In this document: in pieces, positions 1 to 7,972 of the stretch | Layout: each line of letters begins with the position of its first letter | Numbering within the stretch: the stretch's first letter is position 1 | Source: Lampropedia puyangensis | GTDB taxonomy: Bacteria; Pseudomonadota; Gammaproteobacteria; Burkholderiales; Burkholderiaceae_C | Reading direction: 5' to 3' | Assembly (NCBI RefSeq): GCF_004833285.1 | Contig: NZ_STFG01000003.1 | Span: 1 to 64,000 of the forward strand | Length of the DNA stretch: 64,000 bases | Translations under genes and position numbers: made by a program | Notes under the pieces: generated by a model | Databases searched by the model: none | Seen by the model: only the letters and a program-made list of their open reading frames with translations | What the model was told of the DNA's origin: nothing

Positions 1-128
1 GCAGGAGCGAGCCACTGCATCTCTTTGTCCAGCCATACCGTCAGGCTGCCTCTGGCTTTCAATGAGGAGTTGTATTCTTTCCAGTTTGTGGTGCGGTAGG
101 CTTTCTTGCCCCAGGTTGATTCACTCAT
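1..128 (-). mobile_element. IS5-family (IS903-like) transposase, N-terminal part, cut by window edge
   Basis: Reading the minus strand from position 128 gives a protein beginning MSESTWGKKAYRTTNW and continuing through LKARGSLTVWLDKEMQW, the typical N-terminus of IS903-like IS5-family transposases. The frame is open to the window edge, so an intact element may continue outside. Just upstream, around 150-170, the DNA resembles the IS end GCTTTGTTGCACAAAT that recurs near 2095 and 5290. The same N-terminus occurs as a damaged copy on the plus strand at 5162. Confidence 0.8.
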
Positions 129-619
129 GCTGCAATCCTACCGCTCAACTTCCGGCATTTGTGCAACAAAGCTTTTTAGGGGTGTTTTTCAAAAGCAGAA
201 AAGGGCTTTTTGCATGGTGCGGAATCATCTTTTGTCAGTGGCTTAGCTGGAGGTGCTGCAGTCACTTCCTAGATTACGACATTCTGAATGTCTGGGTTGC
301 AAAAGCAATCAATTGATCTTTAGCAACCCCAGCTCCACTGCGGTGAATGCAAAAAAGCATTAAAATATCAATCGTCTGCTTCCCCCCTGGGCTTTATATT
401 TCCTTGAACCAATGCTCATTGAGCTCGGGTTTGGAACATCATCTGATGAGCGTGATCGTCTCGCGTCAGATGAACCCAACGTCAGATTGACCAAACCCAC
501 CTGACCCTCCGGTTCAGGCTGACGGCTCAGGGCCGCGAAGCAGACACCCCCCCTCTTCTGTCGCCGCACAGCACCTCTTTCGCACGCATTTTCTGAGAAC
601 GTATTTACGTTCTCCTGAT
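129..619. other. Gene-free stretch between IS remnants
   Basis: About 490 bases with no convincing gene. The left 50 bases look like the terminal region of the IS copy at 1-128. The rest contains only short reading frames without family resemblance, consistent with decayed mobile-element sequence. Confidence 0.5.
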
Positions 620-1245
620 GTGCAAAGTAAAAAAGGCCAAGTGAACGAACCGCAAGCTGGGTTCCGCCAATGCTCGCAGTTCTTCCACAAGCTTCTGTTC
701 TTTTCTAATCGAGCAAAGTTACGCTCCACCACCCAGCGCCGGGGCAACACCTTGAAGGTGTGCGGTTCATCAAGCTTGGCTATGTGCACCGCAAGGTCTA
801 CTCCCGAGATATTTTGATACCTTGGGGAAATGGAGCTCATCTATAACCCACGTCGGCCAGCACGGCCTCAGCACTACTAAACGATTGTTTGCAGCGCTCA
901 AAGGCATGCAACTCACCTTTGCAGCCAGTTACATTGATCGTTGTGATGACCACTGCATGAGGCAAGCCTTGCGTATCTACTGCAATATGTCGCCTGATAC
1001 CTAAGATTTTCTCTCGCGTTATAGTCTTTGAAACCTGCTGTGTCAGCGCTCTTTACACTCGGAGCATAAACGATCAAGAACGTGCTGAATTCGCTGCACG
1101 CCAGTTTGAGTCGGGCAGCGCTTACCTAATTTTTAAATGCTCGCTCAAGCACGCCAACCCCGTCCCCGTCGGACTCACTCCAGCGACTCCAATATGCATA
1201 GACGCTTTGCCATTTGGGAAAATCTCTGGGCAAAAAACGTCACTA
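620..1245 (-). pseudogene. Decayed IS5-family (IS427/IS1031-like) transposase
   Basis: Minus-strand translation across several frames reconstructs the order of an IS5-family transposase. First comes a FPKWQSVYAYWSRW-like N-terminal stretch near 1215-1240. A VKSADTAGFKDYNA-like stretch follows near 1040. From about 1000, RHIAVDTQGLPHAVVITT runs into FERCKQSFSSAEAVLADVGY. Near 790-700 comes the C-terminal block PHTFKVLPRRWVVERNFARL and KNRSLWKNCEHW. Stop codons near 840 and 815 and frame changes interrupt it, so it cannot make transposase. The catalytic pattern can still be followed (aspartate of ADVGY, glutamate of VVERNF). It is a different IS5 subgroup from the remnant at 2147-2600. Confidence 0.8.
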
Positions 1246-1555
1246 GCACCCCGTACGCAGGAAAAACGAAACAGCACACAATACGTTGTACAGGTCTAAG
1301 CGCGTCGGTTTGGTTATGCGCCGCACCCCGCGCAAATCTGCCTCAATCTGTGATCACTAGCGTACTTTTGTCTTTTCACTCCCTGAATTATCAGGAAGTG
1401 AAAAGATCGTGAACATATTCTTAAAAGCTATCAAGCGTCGGCGACATACCTTGTATACAAGCGTGTTACGCTGACACCTTCGGCTCGTTAGTCTGCGTCT
1501 CCTGTTGATTGTGTGACTTGAGCAATGGTTTTACCAACCCATGACAAGGAAGGCT
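1246..1555. other. Gene-free stretch upstream of rraA
   Basis: Roughly 310 bases without a supported gene. The left part may be the eroded end of the transposase remnant. The right part holds the rraA ribosome-binding region (AGGAAGG just before 1556). I see no clear promoter or RNA. Confidence 0.4.
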
Positions 1556-2083
1556 ATGGCAAACACAAATCCGCTTTTCAGTACATGTGATTTCGGCGAT
1601 GAATTCAAGGCGGAGCCTCTGCAACAAGCGCGCTTTCGCGTCTTGCCTCCCGTATTTCAACATTACGGAGCCAATCGCTCATTCTTTGGGCCAGTAAAAA
1701 CCGTCAAATGTTTTGAGGACAACACCCCTGTCAAAGCTGCATTGGAGGCGCCTGGACATGGCGCCGTTTTGGTGGTTGATGGCGGCAGCTCATTACGACG
1801 CGCATTGGTTGGGGGCAATATTGCCGATTCGGCCGCAAAAAACGGCTGGGCAGGTATTGTGGTTGATGGTGCGGTAAGAGACTTTGCAGAACTACAACTG
1901 GCGCAGGTGGGAATTTGCGCGTTGGCACTCACCCCACTACCGACTGATCGCCAAACACCCGGCAACAAAGATCTGCCGGTCATCATTCAAGGCGTTCCAA
2001 TAAAGCCGGGAGATTGGTTGTATGCCGATGCCGATGGCATCGTAGTCAGCGATCAACCTCTGCACACCAACTTGAACACTTAA
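1556..2083 (+). CDS. rraA: RraA family protein (regulator of ribonuclease E activity)
   Basis: Encodes about 175 residues of the RraA / 4-hydroxy-4-methyl-2-oxoglutarate aldolase-like fold. The sequence starts PLFSTCDFGDEF and contains FRVLPPVFQHYG, GPVKTVKCFEDN, VLVVDGGSSLRRALVGGN and GWAGIVVDGAVRD, all hallmarks of the bacterial RraA group. Family members bind RNase E and damp its activity; some act as aldolases, so the role is inferred from similarity. I chose ATG 1556 over ATG 1541 because AGGAAGG sits at proper spacing before it and the family N-terminus begins there. It stands alone between IS debris, which may have separated it from its ancestral neighbours. Confidence 0.9.
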   Translation: MANTNPLFSTCDFGDEFKAEPLQQARFRVLPPVFQHYGANRSFFGPVKTVKCFEDNTPVKAALEAPGHGAVLVVDGGSSLRRALVGGNIADSAAKNGWAGIVVDGAVRDFAELQLAQVGICALALTPLPTDRQTPGNKDLPVIIQGVPIKPGDWLYADADGIVVSDQPLHTNLNT

Positions 2084-2146
2084 TACTACGGCTCGGCTTT
2101 GTTGCGCAAATCAAATTTAGTGTGCCCCCCCTGACCCCAGACGCAG

Positions 2147-2600
2147 CTATCCCACAGCCACCGTGTTAGGGCGGCCAAGCTCGGTGAACCGATTAAGAAT
2201 AGATGCACGCACATTCAATTCAGTGACTTGCTTCTCAAACGTGCGTGCCATCACCTTCTCTCCAAGCCTCTTGAAGCAATACATCTTCGTCTCCATCAGG
2301 GACCGGCGGTGGTAGCCGCTCCAGTCCTTCCATATCGCTCGTCCCAATCGTCTGCATGCCATGACTGCTTGGTTGCGAGGGTAAAGACTGTACCTTGACG
2401 CAATCGTGCTCTCTTGCGCGGTGGAATGATGGGTGTGATCTGTCTCTGTTGGCAGGCGGTACTGAAATCAGACGCTGGCCAGTTTAAGCCTACCAGTTGC
2501 AATAGCGATTCAACCAACCCCAAGGGAAGTTCTGCAAAAGCCTCAAAATCAACACAGCAATGATCAATGCCACTTGTTGTGAAGCCCATTTGCGCAAATC
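2147..2600 (-). pseudogene. Internally deleted IS903-like transposase remnant
   Basis: The minus strand carries an IS5-family IS903-like transposase with its middle missing. From about 2565 it reads through FAELPLGLVESLLQLVGLNW and DFSTACQQRQ. It then jumps directly to ITPIIPPRKRARL, which in full-length relatives lies well over a hundred residues further on. After more damage the C-terminus is nearly perfect: MACRRLGRAIWKDWSGYHRR, then ETKMYCFKRLGEKVMARTFE, ending at 2147. The IS end GGCTTTGTTGCGCAAAT lies at about 2093. The other end near 2590 appears cut where the intact IS5-like element inserted. Confidence 0.82.
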
Positions 2601-2607
2601 TGCCCCT

Positions 2608-2633
2608 CCAAATGCCGCATTTGCGGCATTTGG
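2608..2633. terminator. Perfect 12-bp inverted repeat downstream of the IS5 transposase
   Basis: CCAAATGCCGCA and TGCGGCATTTGG are exact inverted repeats separated by two bases. The hairpin lies directly after the transposase stop on the minus strand. There is no clear T-tract, so it could be a structural or insulating hairpin of the element and not a true intrinsic terminator. Confidence 0.45.
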
Positions 2634-2660
2634 CCCTACTGGGTCGCATCGCAGACGCAC

Positions 2661-3632
2661 TCATGCCTGAAGCTGCGGCAAAGCTCGCCGCACCATCCAT
2701 AAGTTGGCCAGCGCAAACATCGTCTGCAGCTTGTTGTCATTCTTGGATATGCCCCGGTATCTCACCTTGGTAAAGCCAAACTGCTGCTTGATGATGCGGA
2801 ACGCGTGCTCGACTTTGGCACGAACACTGGCGAGTATCTTTTGGTAGCCCTCAATCATCTGACCCAACTGCGTTTGGGTGTCGATGGCTTTTCGTTTGCC
2901 CTTGCGCATGGCCACATGCCAGGTGACTTTGCTGGCCTTGCACTCATCGCGCTTGTCCACGCCTTGGTAGCCACTGTCACCAATGCCGTGCACCTCTTTG
3001 CCATGCAAGAGTTGGTAGGCTTGGGAGATGTCTGAGACATTGCCTGCGGTTGCGATCACGCTGTGCACTAGGCCAGATTCAGCATCAACGCCGATGTGGC
3101 ACTTCATTCCAAAGTACCACTGATTGCCCTTTTTGCTTTGATGCATCTCCGGGTCTCGTTGACCTTCTTTGTTCTTGGTGGAGCTGGGCGCGGCTATCAG
3201 TGTGGCGTCAACCACCGTGCCGCGCTGCAGCAGTAGATTTTTCTCTTTGAGAATGGCGTTGACTGTTGCCAAAATCCGCAGCCCAAGATTGTTGGCTTCG
3301 AGCTGGTGGCGAAAGCGCACGATGGTGCTCTCATCGGGCAAGCGGCTCATGCCCGCATCGAGCTGTGCAAAGTCGGTGAAAAGGGGCGTGTCATACAGCG
3401 CCTCCTCCATGGCTGGATCGGAAAGGTTGAACCATTGCTGCAGAAAGTGGATGCGCAGCATGGTTTCGATGGCAAAGCTGGGCCTGCCATGACCCTTGGG
3501 GCTTTGATGGGCTTGGACCAGTGCCACCAGCTCAGCCCAGGGAACCACTCGCTCCATTTCTTCAAGAAACTCACGCTTGCGGGTTCTCTTGCTGCTCAGC
3601 TCAAATCCACTTCCAAGGCTTGTTTGTTTCAT
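2661..3632 (-). mobile_element. Intact IS5-family transposase
   Basis: A 323-residue DDE transposase of the IS5 group proper, similar throughout to the IS5 protein: SSTKNKEGQRDPEMHQSKKG, NQWYFGMKCHIGVDAESGL, and a C-terminal KVEHAFRIIKQQFGFTKVRY. From the ATG at 3632 the catalytic residues are D142 (VVDATLIAAPSS), D219 (GIGDSGYQG) and E275 (KVEHAF). The open frame extends 24 residues further upstream, but MKQTSLGSGFELSSKR matches the family start. No stops or frameshifts are visible, so it may still be active. Hairpins flank it at 2608-2633 and 3715-3740. I could not define its terminal inverted repeats with confidence. Confidence 0.92.
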
Positions 3633-3714
3633 AGATCGAAATATCGCACAGACACAGCGGCTGCAGGTGACCTTTTGCAGAGTTTCCCAAGGGATGTGAA
3701 ACACAAATTACGCA

Positions 3715-3740
3715 AAAAAGCCCGAGATATGGGCTTTTTT
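3715..3740. terminator. Bidirectional intrinsic terminator-like hairpin
   Basis: AAAAAAGCCC and GGGCTTTTTT form a perfect hairpin around a short loop, with T-tracts on both strands. It lies between the upstream side of the IS5 transposase and the 3' end of the serine protease gene. It could stop transcription leaving the protease gene and read-through into the transposase from outside. Confidence 0.7.
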
Positions 3741-3792
3741 TAAGAGTGTTTCAAAAACTTCTATCTTATTATCATAAAATATTAATTTTCGA

Positions 3793-5013
3793 TTATTGAG
3801 TTTTAATAACCAACCCAGGAATCAAATTAATTATTTTAGAAATGCTAGTGTAAACTACTATCGTCTGCGAACCACCTCCAACAGACGGGCCACAGTTAGA
3901 GACATAGCTTCCATTTGAAACAGCACCAGAAAAAATGCCTTCTGCATTATTATTAGCATTAACAACAGGCCCGCCAGAATCACCCACAGCACCACAAAAT
4001 CTAGCCGTATTCATTGTGTACCATGTATTGTTTGTAAGGATCTGTCTATCAACACCTGTAATATTTCCACATCTCCAGCCAGTAACCCTTCCAAAGGAGC
4101 AAACAGAAGTACCAAGCGATGATTTCACAGGAGCTTTTACGTTCGCTAAGGTAACGTAACTAGTATAAATCTTTGGAAATTGTACATGCAAAAAATTCGC
4201 ATTACCAAACAATACAGCATCAATTCCATTCGATGTTTTATTTTCAAAATAACCACCAATTAAATCACCTTTAAATGACCCAGATGCATTTCCTTCAATA
4301 TCAAAAAAAAAAACTTCATCCAATCCAGGCACATTAGCACAATGACCAGCCGTCAAAACGACTGGATATATATCAATGGAAGCATTAAAACCAGCCGTAC
4401 ACCTATAAACAGTAAGATTGCCCTTTTTTGATGAGACTATCTTTGTTCCACCATAAATTTCACCATATAAATGGTAATCACCATCTTGAATCGTAAAGTA
4501 AACATAGTCCAAATCTATGCCGGAATTTCGCAAATAATTCTCAACTTCACTCAAAGCATCTCGACTTACTTCAATCGAAATTTTGTTTTCAATAAAATCC
4601 ACCCCAAACGATTTAATTTCACCTTTATAGAAAAAATCATTCGCCTCAACAATATTTGAAATATCTTGCTGTAAATTTCTTAAATAAGAAGCACTTTTTT
4701 CCACTAAAATATATTTTACATTATAATTTACACTGATATTTTTTGGCAAGACCATGCCCGCGATGGCAATAACTTGATAGGCATTATTATTTTCATCATA
4801 CTCAATCCAATCTCCCGCATAAGCATCTCCAAGTTGCTCTAATAAATAATTAGAATTCGATTGCATTTCATCAATAGCCTTCAAATTATCTTTACTTACC
4901 TTTTCCTCTAATCCTGCAATTTTTATCGCTTTTTCCATTGAATCTACAAACTCAACCTCCTGAGCCATTAACGGCGATGAAAATAAAATAAAAACCAATA
5001 AAACTCTCCACAT
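3793..5013 (-). CDS. Secreted S1-type serine protease with pro-domain (streptogrisin/alpha-lytic-like)
   Basis: From ATG 5013, preceded by GGAG, the product is 406 residues. A signal peptide (MWRVLLVFILFSSPLMA) comes first. A pro-region of about 190 residues follows, whose end resembles alpha-lytic protease pro-domains (ISIEVSRDALSEVENYLRNS). A chymotrypsin-fold protease domain completes the protein. The triad is visible: His in VVLTAGHC, Asp in SNGIDAVLFGN, Ser in GAVGDSGGPVV. Paired cysteines (RCTAG/AGHC; VCSFGRVTGWRC) fit extracellular disulfides. The gene is far richer in A and T than the flanking chromosome and lies between the intact IS5 element and an IS remnant, which points to horizontal arrival. 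The open frame continues upstream to 5184 through IS sequence, which I exclude. Confidence 0.85.
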   Translation of the reverse strand: MWRVLLVFILFSSPLMAQEVEFVDSMEKAIKIAGLEEKVSKDNLKAIDEMQSNSNYLLEQLGDAYAGDWIEYDENNNAYQVIAIAGMVLPKNISVNYNVKYILVEKSASYLRNLQQDISNIVEANDFFYKGEIKSFGVDFIENKISIEVSRDALSEVENYLRNSGIDLDYVYFTIQDGDYHLYGEIYGGTKIVSSKKGNLTVYRCTAGFNASIDIYPVVLTAGHCANVPGLDEVFFFDIEGNASGSFKGDLIGGYFENKTSNGIDAVLFGNANFLHVQFPKIYTSYVTLANVKAPVKSSLGTSVCSFGRVTGWRCGNITGVDRQILTNNTWYTMNTARFCGAVGDSGGPVVNANNNAEGIFSGAVSNGSYVSNCGPSVGGGSQTIVVYTSISKIINLIPGLVIKTQ

Positions 5014-5104
5014 AAAAACTCCATTTCTTATTAAAAAAGTAAAGCTGCGTTCCACAGAGTCTAGCAAAATTAAATTACAAGACACAAGAATCTTTTCGAT
5101 CGAG

Positions 5105-5283
5105 AATAGCTTTATTGGGCGTTTTCCACAAATGTTCACAGCTGAGCGATAGGATTGCAGAATGAGTGAATCGACTTGGGGCAAAGAACCTACAGCACCA
5201 CGAACTGGAAAGAATACAACGCCTCATTGAAAACCAGAGGCGCCCTGGGTCTGGCTGGATAAGAACATGCAGTTGCAGCCCTG
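5105..5283 (+). pseudogene. Damaged IS903-like transposase N-terminus
   Basis: The plus strand repeats the beginning of the IS at 1-128: an IS-end-like stretch with GCTTTATTG, then GATAGGATTGCAG, then ATG at 5162 giving MSESTWGK. The frame then shifts into TYSTTNWKEYNASLKTRGAL and shifts again into VWLDKNMQ. The copy stops where the 111-bp element begins at 5290. It is a relic lying against the 5' side of the protease gene on the opposite strand. Confidence 0.75.
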
Positions 5284-5289
5284 TCGCGC

Positions 5290-5400
5290 GGCTTTGTTGC
5301 ACAAATAAATCTTAACTTATTGATATCAATAAATTTTTCACAATGAAAAATAAAATCAACCCAACAAAATCAATGACTTACGGATTTATGCAACAAAGCC
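5290..5400. repeat. 111-bp MITE-like element with IS5-type terminal repeats
   Basis: The segment opens with GGCTTTGTTGCACAAAT and closes with ATTTATGCAACAAAGCC, inverted repeats that match except for one base. These are the same ends seen on the IS903-like remnants here. The interior is AT-rich with no reading frame, and contains a perfect 16-bp palindrome (TTATTGATATCAATAA, 5317-5332). It looks like a non-autonomous element mobilised by an IS5-family transposase, or the collapsed ends of one IS. I see no clean target duplication. Confidence 0.6.
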
Positions 5401-5502
5401 CTACGGCTCCACAAATAGTCCGTGCGGAAGCGCCATCCATTGACACGATCTGAAGACCCAGTCACCCTCCCCGCTATGCACGTCTCACCCAGTTCATTAA
5501 AT

Positions 5503-5970
5503 ATGCGCCACATGATCAAGCACACTTTGCCATTGGTTTTGATTGGCTGTTGCATGATTTTCGGTATCGCAGGCTGTGCATCCCCTTACGCAGGTGTAAG
5601 CGTGCCAGTTGGCCCCGTATCAATCGGAGTAGGAGCCAGCAATGCGGGGGTCTCCCTTGGGGTTGGCGCTGGTGCTGGCCCTGTTGGCGTGGGTGTTGGC
5701 GTGAATCAAAAAGGGCAAGTCAGTGGCTCTGCAGGCGTTGGCGCCAGCACCCGCATTGGAGGCAGCAATGCCCGCGTAGGTGCTGGCATAGGCTCGAGCA
5801 CGGTTTTATACGACCCCACGCAATCCACGATTACGCCTTCTGCACCACCATCGCAGCACAACACCCCTACGATGGAACCGATGCTGAAACAAAATGCAGA
5901 GAACGACAAACAGTGGCGCGATGCAACAGGGCGCGTTGTTCCTGCCTGCAAAGTACAAGGGCAATGCTGA
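5503..5970 (+). CDS. Glycine-rich lipoprotein
   Basis: From ATG 5503 (a second ATG lies at 5512) the protein starts MRHMIKHTLPLVLIGCCMIF and has a lipobox IAGC, so it should be lipidated and membrane-anchored. The next 90 residues are a low-complexity run of Gly, Val, Ala and Ser in GVG/GAG patterns, such as VGVGVGVNQKGQVSG. The C-terminal 50 residues are polar (QNAENDKQWRDATGRV) and end in Cys. I do not recognise a named family; similar short Gly-rich lipoproteins are common in Burkholderiales. No strong ribosome site marks the start. Confidence 0.6.
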   Translation: MRHMIKHTLPLVLIGCCMIFGIAGCASPYAGVSVPVGPVSIGVGASNAGVSLGVGAGAGPVGVGVGVNQKGQVSGSAGVGASTRIGGSNARVGAGIGSSTVLYDPTQSTITPSAPPSQHNTPTMEPMLKQNAENDKQWRDATGRVVPACKVQGQC

Positions 5971-6247
5971 AGGATTGATTGCTGGCACCCACACCTTGTC
6001 TACCCTGCACCTGCCCTACCCTTAGGGTGACCTCAAAAAACGCATTGCTGTGTTAAAAAGCCTCGTCGGCTCGATAGCCCAACTGCATTTTTTGTCATGC
6101 ATCGCATTCTTTTGAGCTCCAACTCGATCTGCGTCGAGATCGTAAAAAAACGCTAAGACGTTTACGCAGAAACGAGATTAAAAACTCATGCCCATTTTTT
6201 AAGCAAGGCACCCTACGTCATAGGGCGATCCCAAGGCAGGCTACAAC
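5971..6247. other. Convergent intergenic region with a possible hairpin
   Basis: Separates the lipoprotein gene from dtd, which read toward each other. CTCGATCTGCGTCGAG at about 6123-6138 can fold and is followed within a few bases by a run of seven A. This could serve as a weak bidirectional terminator. No gene is apparent. Confidence 0.35.
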
Positions 6248-6721
6248 TTATCCACACCTTTTTCCACCGTTGGTGTGCACAGTGTTCATATGAAGCGGGA
6301 TGGTCACAGGGCCATCATTGATAAGTGACACCTGCATATCAGCAGCAAAAATGCCAGTGGCAACCTCTGCATGCTTGGATTTGGCCTGCGCAACAACATA
6401 GTCGTACAACGCACGCGCCAGATCAGGGTCAGCAGCGGCTGAAAAACTGGGACGATTGCCGCTTTTGAGTTCTGCAGCCAACGTAAATTGACTCACCAGC
6501 AATAAGCCTCCCTGAACATCTTGCACACTCCAATTCATACGGCCTGAGTCGTCACTGAATATCCTGAGCTTCAGAATTTTATCGAGTAGCTTGTCCGCTA
6601 CTGCGTGAGTGTCGCCTTGCTCAGCGCACAGCAACACCACTAACCCCTGGCCAATTGCGCCAACCATTTGATCTGCAACCTGCACACGTGCCTCACGCAC
6701 ACGCTGAATCAAAGCCTGCAT
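6248..6721 (-). CDS. dtd: D-aminoacyl-tRNA deacylase
   Basis: A 157-residue DTD enzyme, which hydrolyses D-amino acids (and glycine mischarged on tRNA-Ala) from tRNA and so protects translation in the cytoplasm. Family signatures are clear: MQALIQRV at the start, [20 protein letters not shown] (SQxT motif) in the middle, and NDGPVTIPL (NxGPVT motif) near the end. The length fits the usual 145-155 plus a short polar tail ([10 protein letters not shown]-like). It lies 60 bp downstream of the DmpA-type peptidase gene on the same strand, probably in one transcript. Confidence 0.93.
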   Translation of the reverse strand: MQALIQRVREARVQVADQMVGAIGQGLVVLLCAEQGDTHAVADKLLDKILKLRIFSDDSGRMNWSVQDVQGGLLLVSQFTLAAELKSGNRPSFSAAADPDLARALYDYVVAQAKSKHAEVATGIFAADMQVSLINDGPVTIPLHMNTVHTNGGKRCG

Positions 6722-6781
6722 TCGTTCGTACTCTTTCTTTTTAATATCTTGATCACTTGGTAACCAGCCGCATACCGCTTT

Positions 6782-7834
6782 TCAGCCCGAAACGCAACTA
6801 TTCATCTGGCTCCAATGCGCAGACGGAATCGTGATCACCGCATCTTGATAGGGGTGAGCATGCAGCACTGCACGCACGATGGCCAAAGCTACAGCCTCAC
6901 TTGCCATCGCAGCCAACAGCAGCATAGAAGGGGCATCCGACTGCTGCCTTGTAGATAAAGCAAACAAGGTATCGCCGTCACTCATCGTGTGCACTGGAGT
7001 AATCGTGCGGGCCAAACCGTCATGCCCAGCCAAAGCCAAGCGCTGCAAACGCGGCTTATCCAGATCGATGTTCGTCGCAATCACACCGATGGTCGTATTG
7101 GTTCCAGCCAACACGGATTGGGGCTGCGCGCCATCCAGCAACGCAGCGTGCGCATCAAGCATCTCTTGGACCCCTTCCGCAACGCGCGCTCCTGCCAGCA
7201 CTTGGCCGCTATAAGGGTGCCTCACATCACCAACCGCATTGCAGGCCACCAATGCCCCTACGGTCGCACCGCCCACCGTCACGGATGCAGAACCAATACC
7301 GCCACGCATCGCCCGCTCAAGGCCAAAAATCTTTCCCACCACCGCGCCGCTGCCTGCCCCGACATTCCCTTGCTGCACAGGCCCTGCAACGGTGTTTTGC
7401 ATCGCCGCCTCGCAAGCGGCATAGCCACACTGCGCATCGGGCCGAATGCGTGCGTCGCCAAGCAACAAATCGAACAAAACAGCAGCCGGAACAATAGGCA
7501 CCAAGGAAGGTCCGGTCTGCAAACCAAAGCCACGCTCTTCTAACCAATGCACCACGCCTGAAGCAGCATCCAAACCAAACGCACTACCGCCGCACAACGC
7601 AATCGCATGCACATGCTCAACCAGATTACCCGGGGTCAGCAGGTCGGTCTCACGCGTTCCGGGAGCCGCACCACGCACATCAACAGCGGCACATGCCCCA
7701 TCAGGAACAAGCACCACTGAACACCCCGTAGCCCTAGCTTGCATATTGGCATGGCCAATCCGTAAACCGGCCACATCGCTCAAACAACTCATTTCGTGAA
7801 GCCGTCGATCAAAGGCGTGAATGCGCTTAGACAT
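6782..7834 (-). CDS. P1/DmpA family (S58) self-processing aminopeptidase
   Basis: A 350-residue member of peptidase family S58 (DmpA/BapA type, Ntn-hydrolase-like), which autocleaves into two chains and releases N-terminal D- or beta-amino acids or related residues. Visible features are the opening DVAGLRIGHANMQARATGCS, a Gly-rich core (GNVGAGSGAVVGKIFG), and the predicted autocleavage site GTNTTIGVIATNIDL with Thr247 as likely nucleophile. A start at Met15 (7792) is possible, since the family usually begins near MSCLSDV. Immediately upstream of dtd on the same strand; both proteins can act on D-amino acid compounds, though that shared role is inference. Confidence 0.85.
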   Translation of the reverse strand: MSKRIHAFDRRLHEMSCLSDVAGLRIGHANMQARATGCSVVLVPDGACAAVDVRGAAPGTRETDLLTPGNLVEHVHAIALCGGSAFGLDAASGVVHWLEERGFGLQTGPSLVPIVPAAVLFDLLLGDARIRPDAQCGYAACEAAMQNTVAGPVQQGNVGAGSGAVVGKIFGLERAMRGGIGSASVTVGGATVGALVACNAVGDVRHPYSGQVLAGARVAEGVQEMLDAHAALLDGAQPQSVLAGTNTTIGVIATNIDLDKPRLQRLALAGHDGLARTITPVHTMSDGDTLFALSTRQQSDAPSMLLLAAMASEAVALAIVRAVLHAHPYQDAVITIPSAHWSQMNSCVSG

Positions 7835-7865
7835 GCAATTTTAAAAAAGAAAATGACTACAGAAA

Positions 7866-7893
7866 AAAGGCTGCGCAGATGGGCGCAGCCTTT
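7866..7893 (-). terminator. Intrinsic terminator for the carboxypeptidase gene
   Basis: AAAGGCTGCGC and GCGCAGCCTTT form an 11-bp stem. On the minus strand it is followed by a run of T. It sits about 80 bases after the stop of the M14 lipoprotein gene. Confidence 0.8.
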
Positions 7894-7972
7894 AAGAACG
7901 TGTTTAAGATTTCACGCAGACCACGTTGAAGTCTAAAAAGATGCGATGCACGGCAAAAACCGCAGTTAAGGC

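Noticed and set aside
1137-1412. 91-residue plus-strand open frame
   Set aside because: The opposite strand shows the transposase N-terminal stretch WQSVYAYWSRW here, so the plus-strand frame is a shadow of IS debris.
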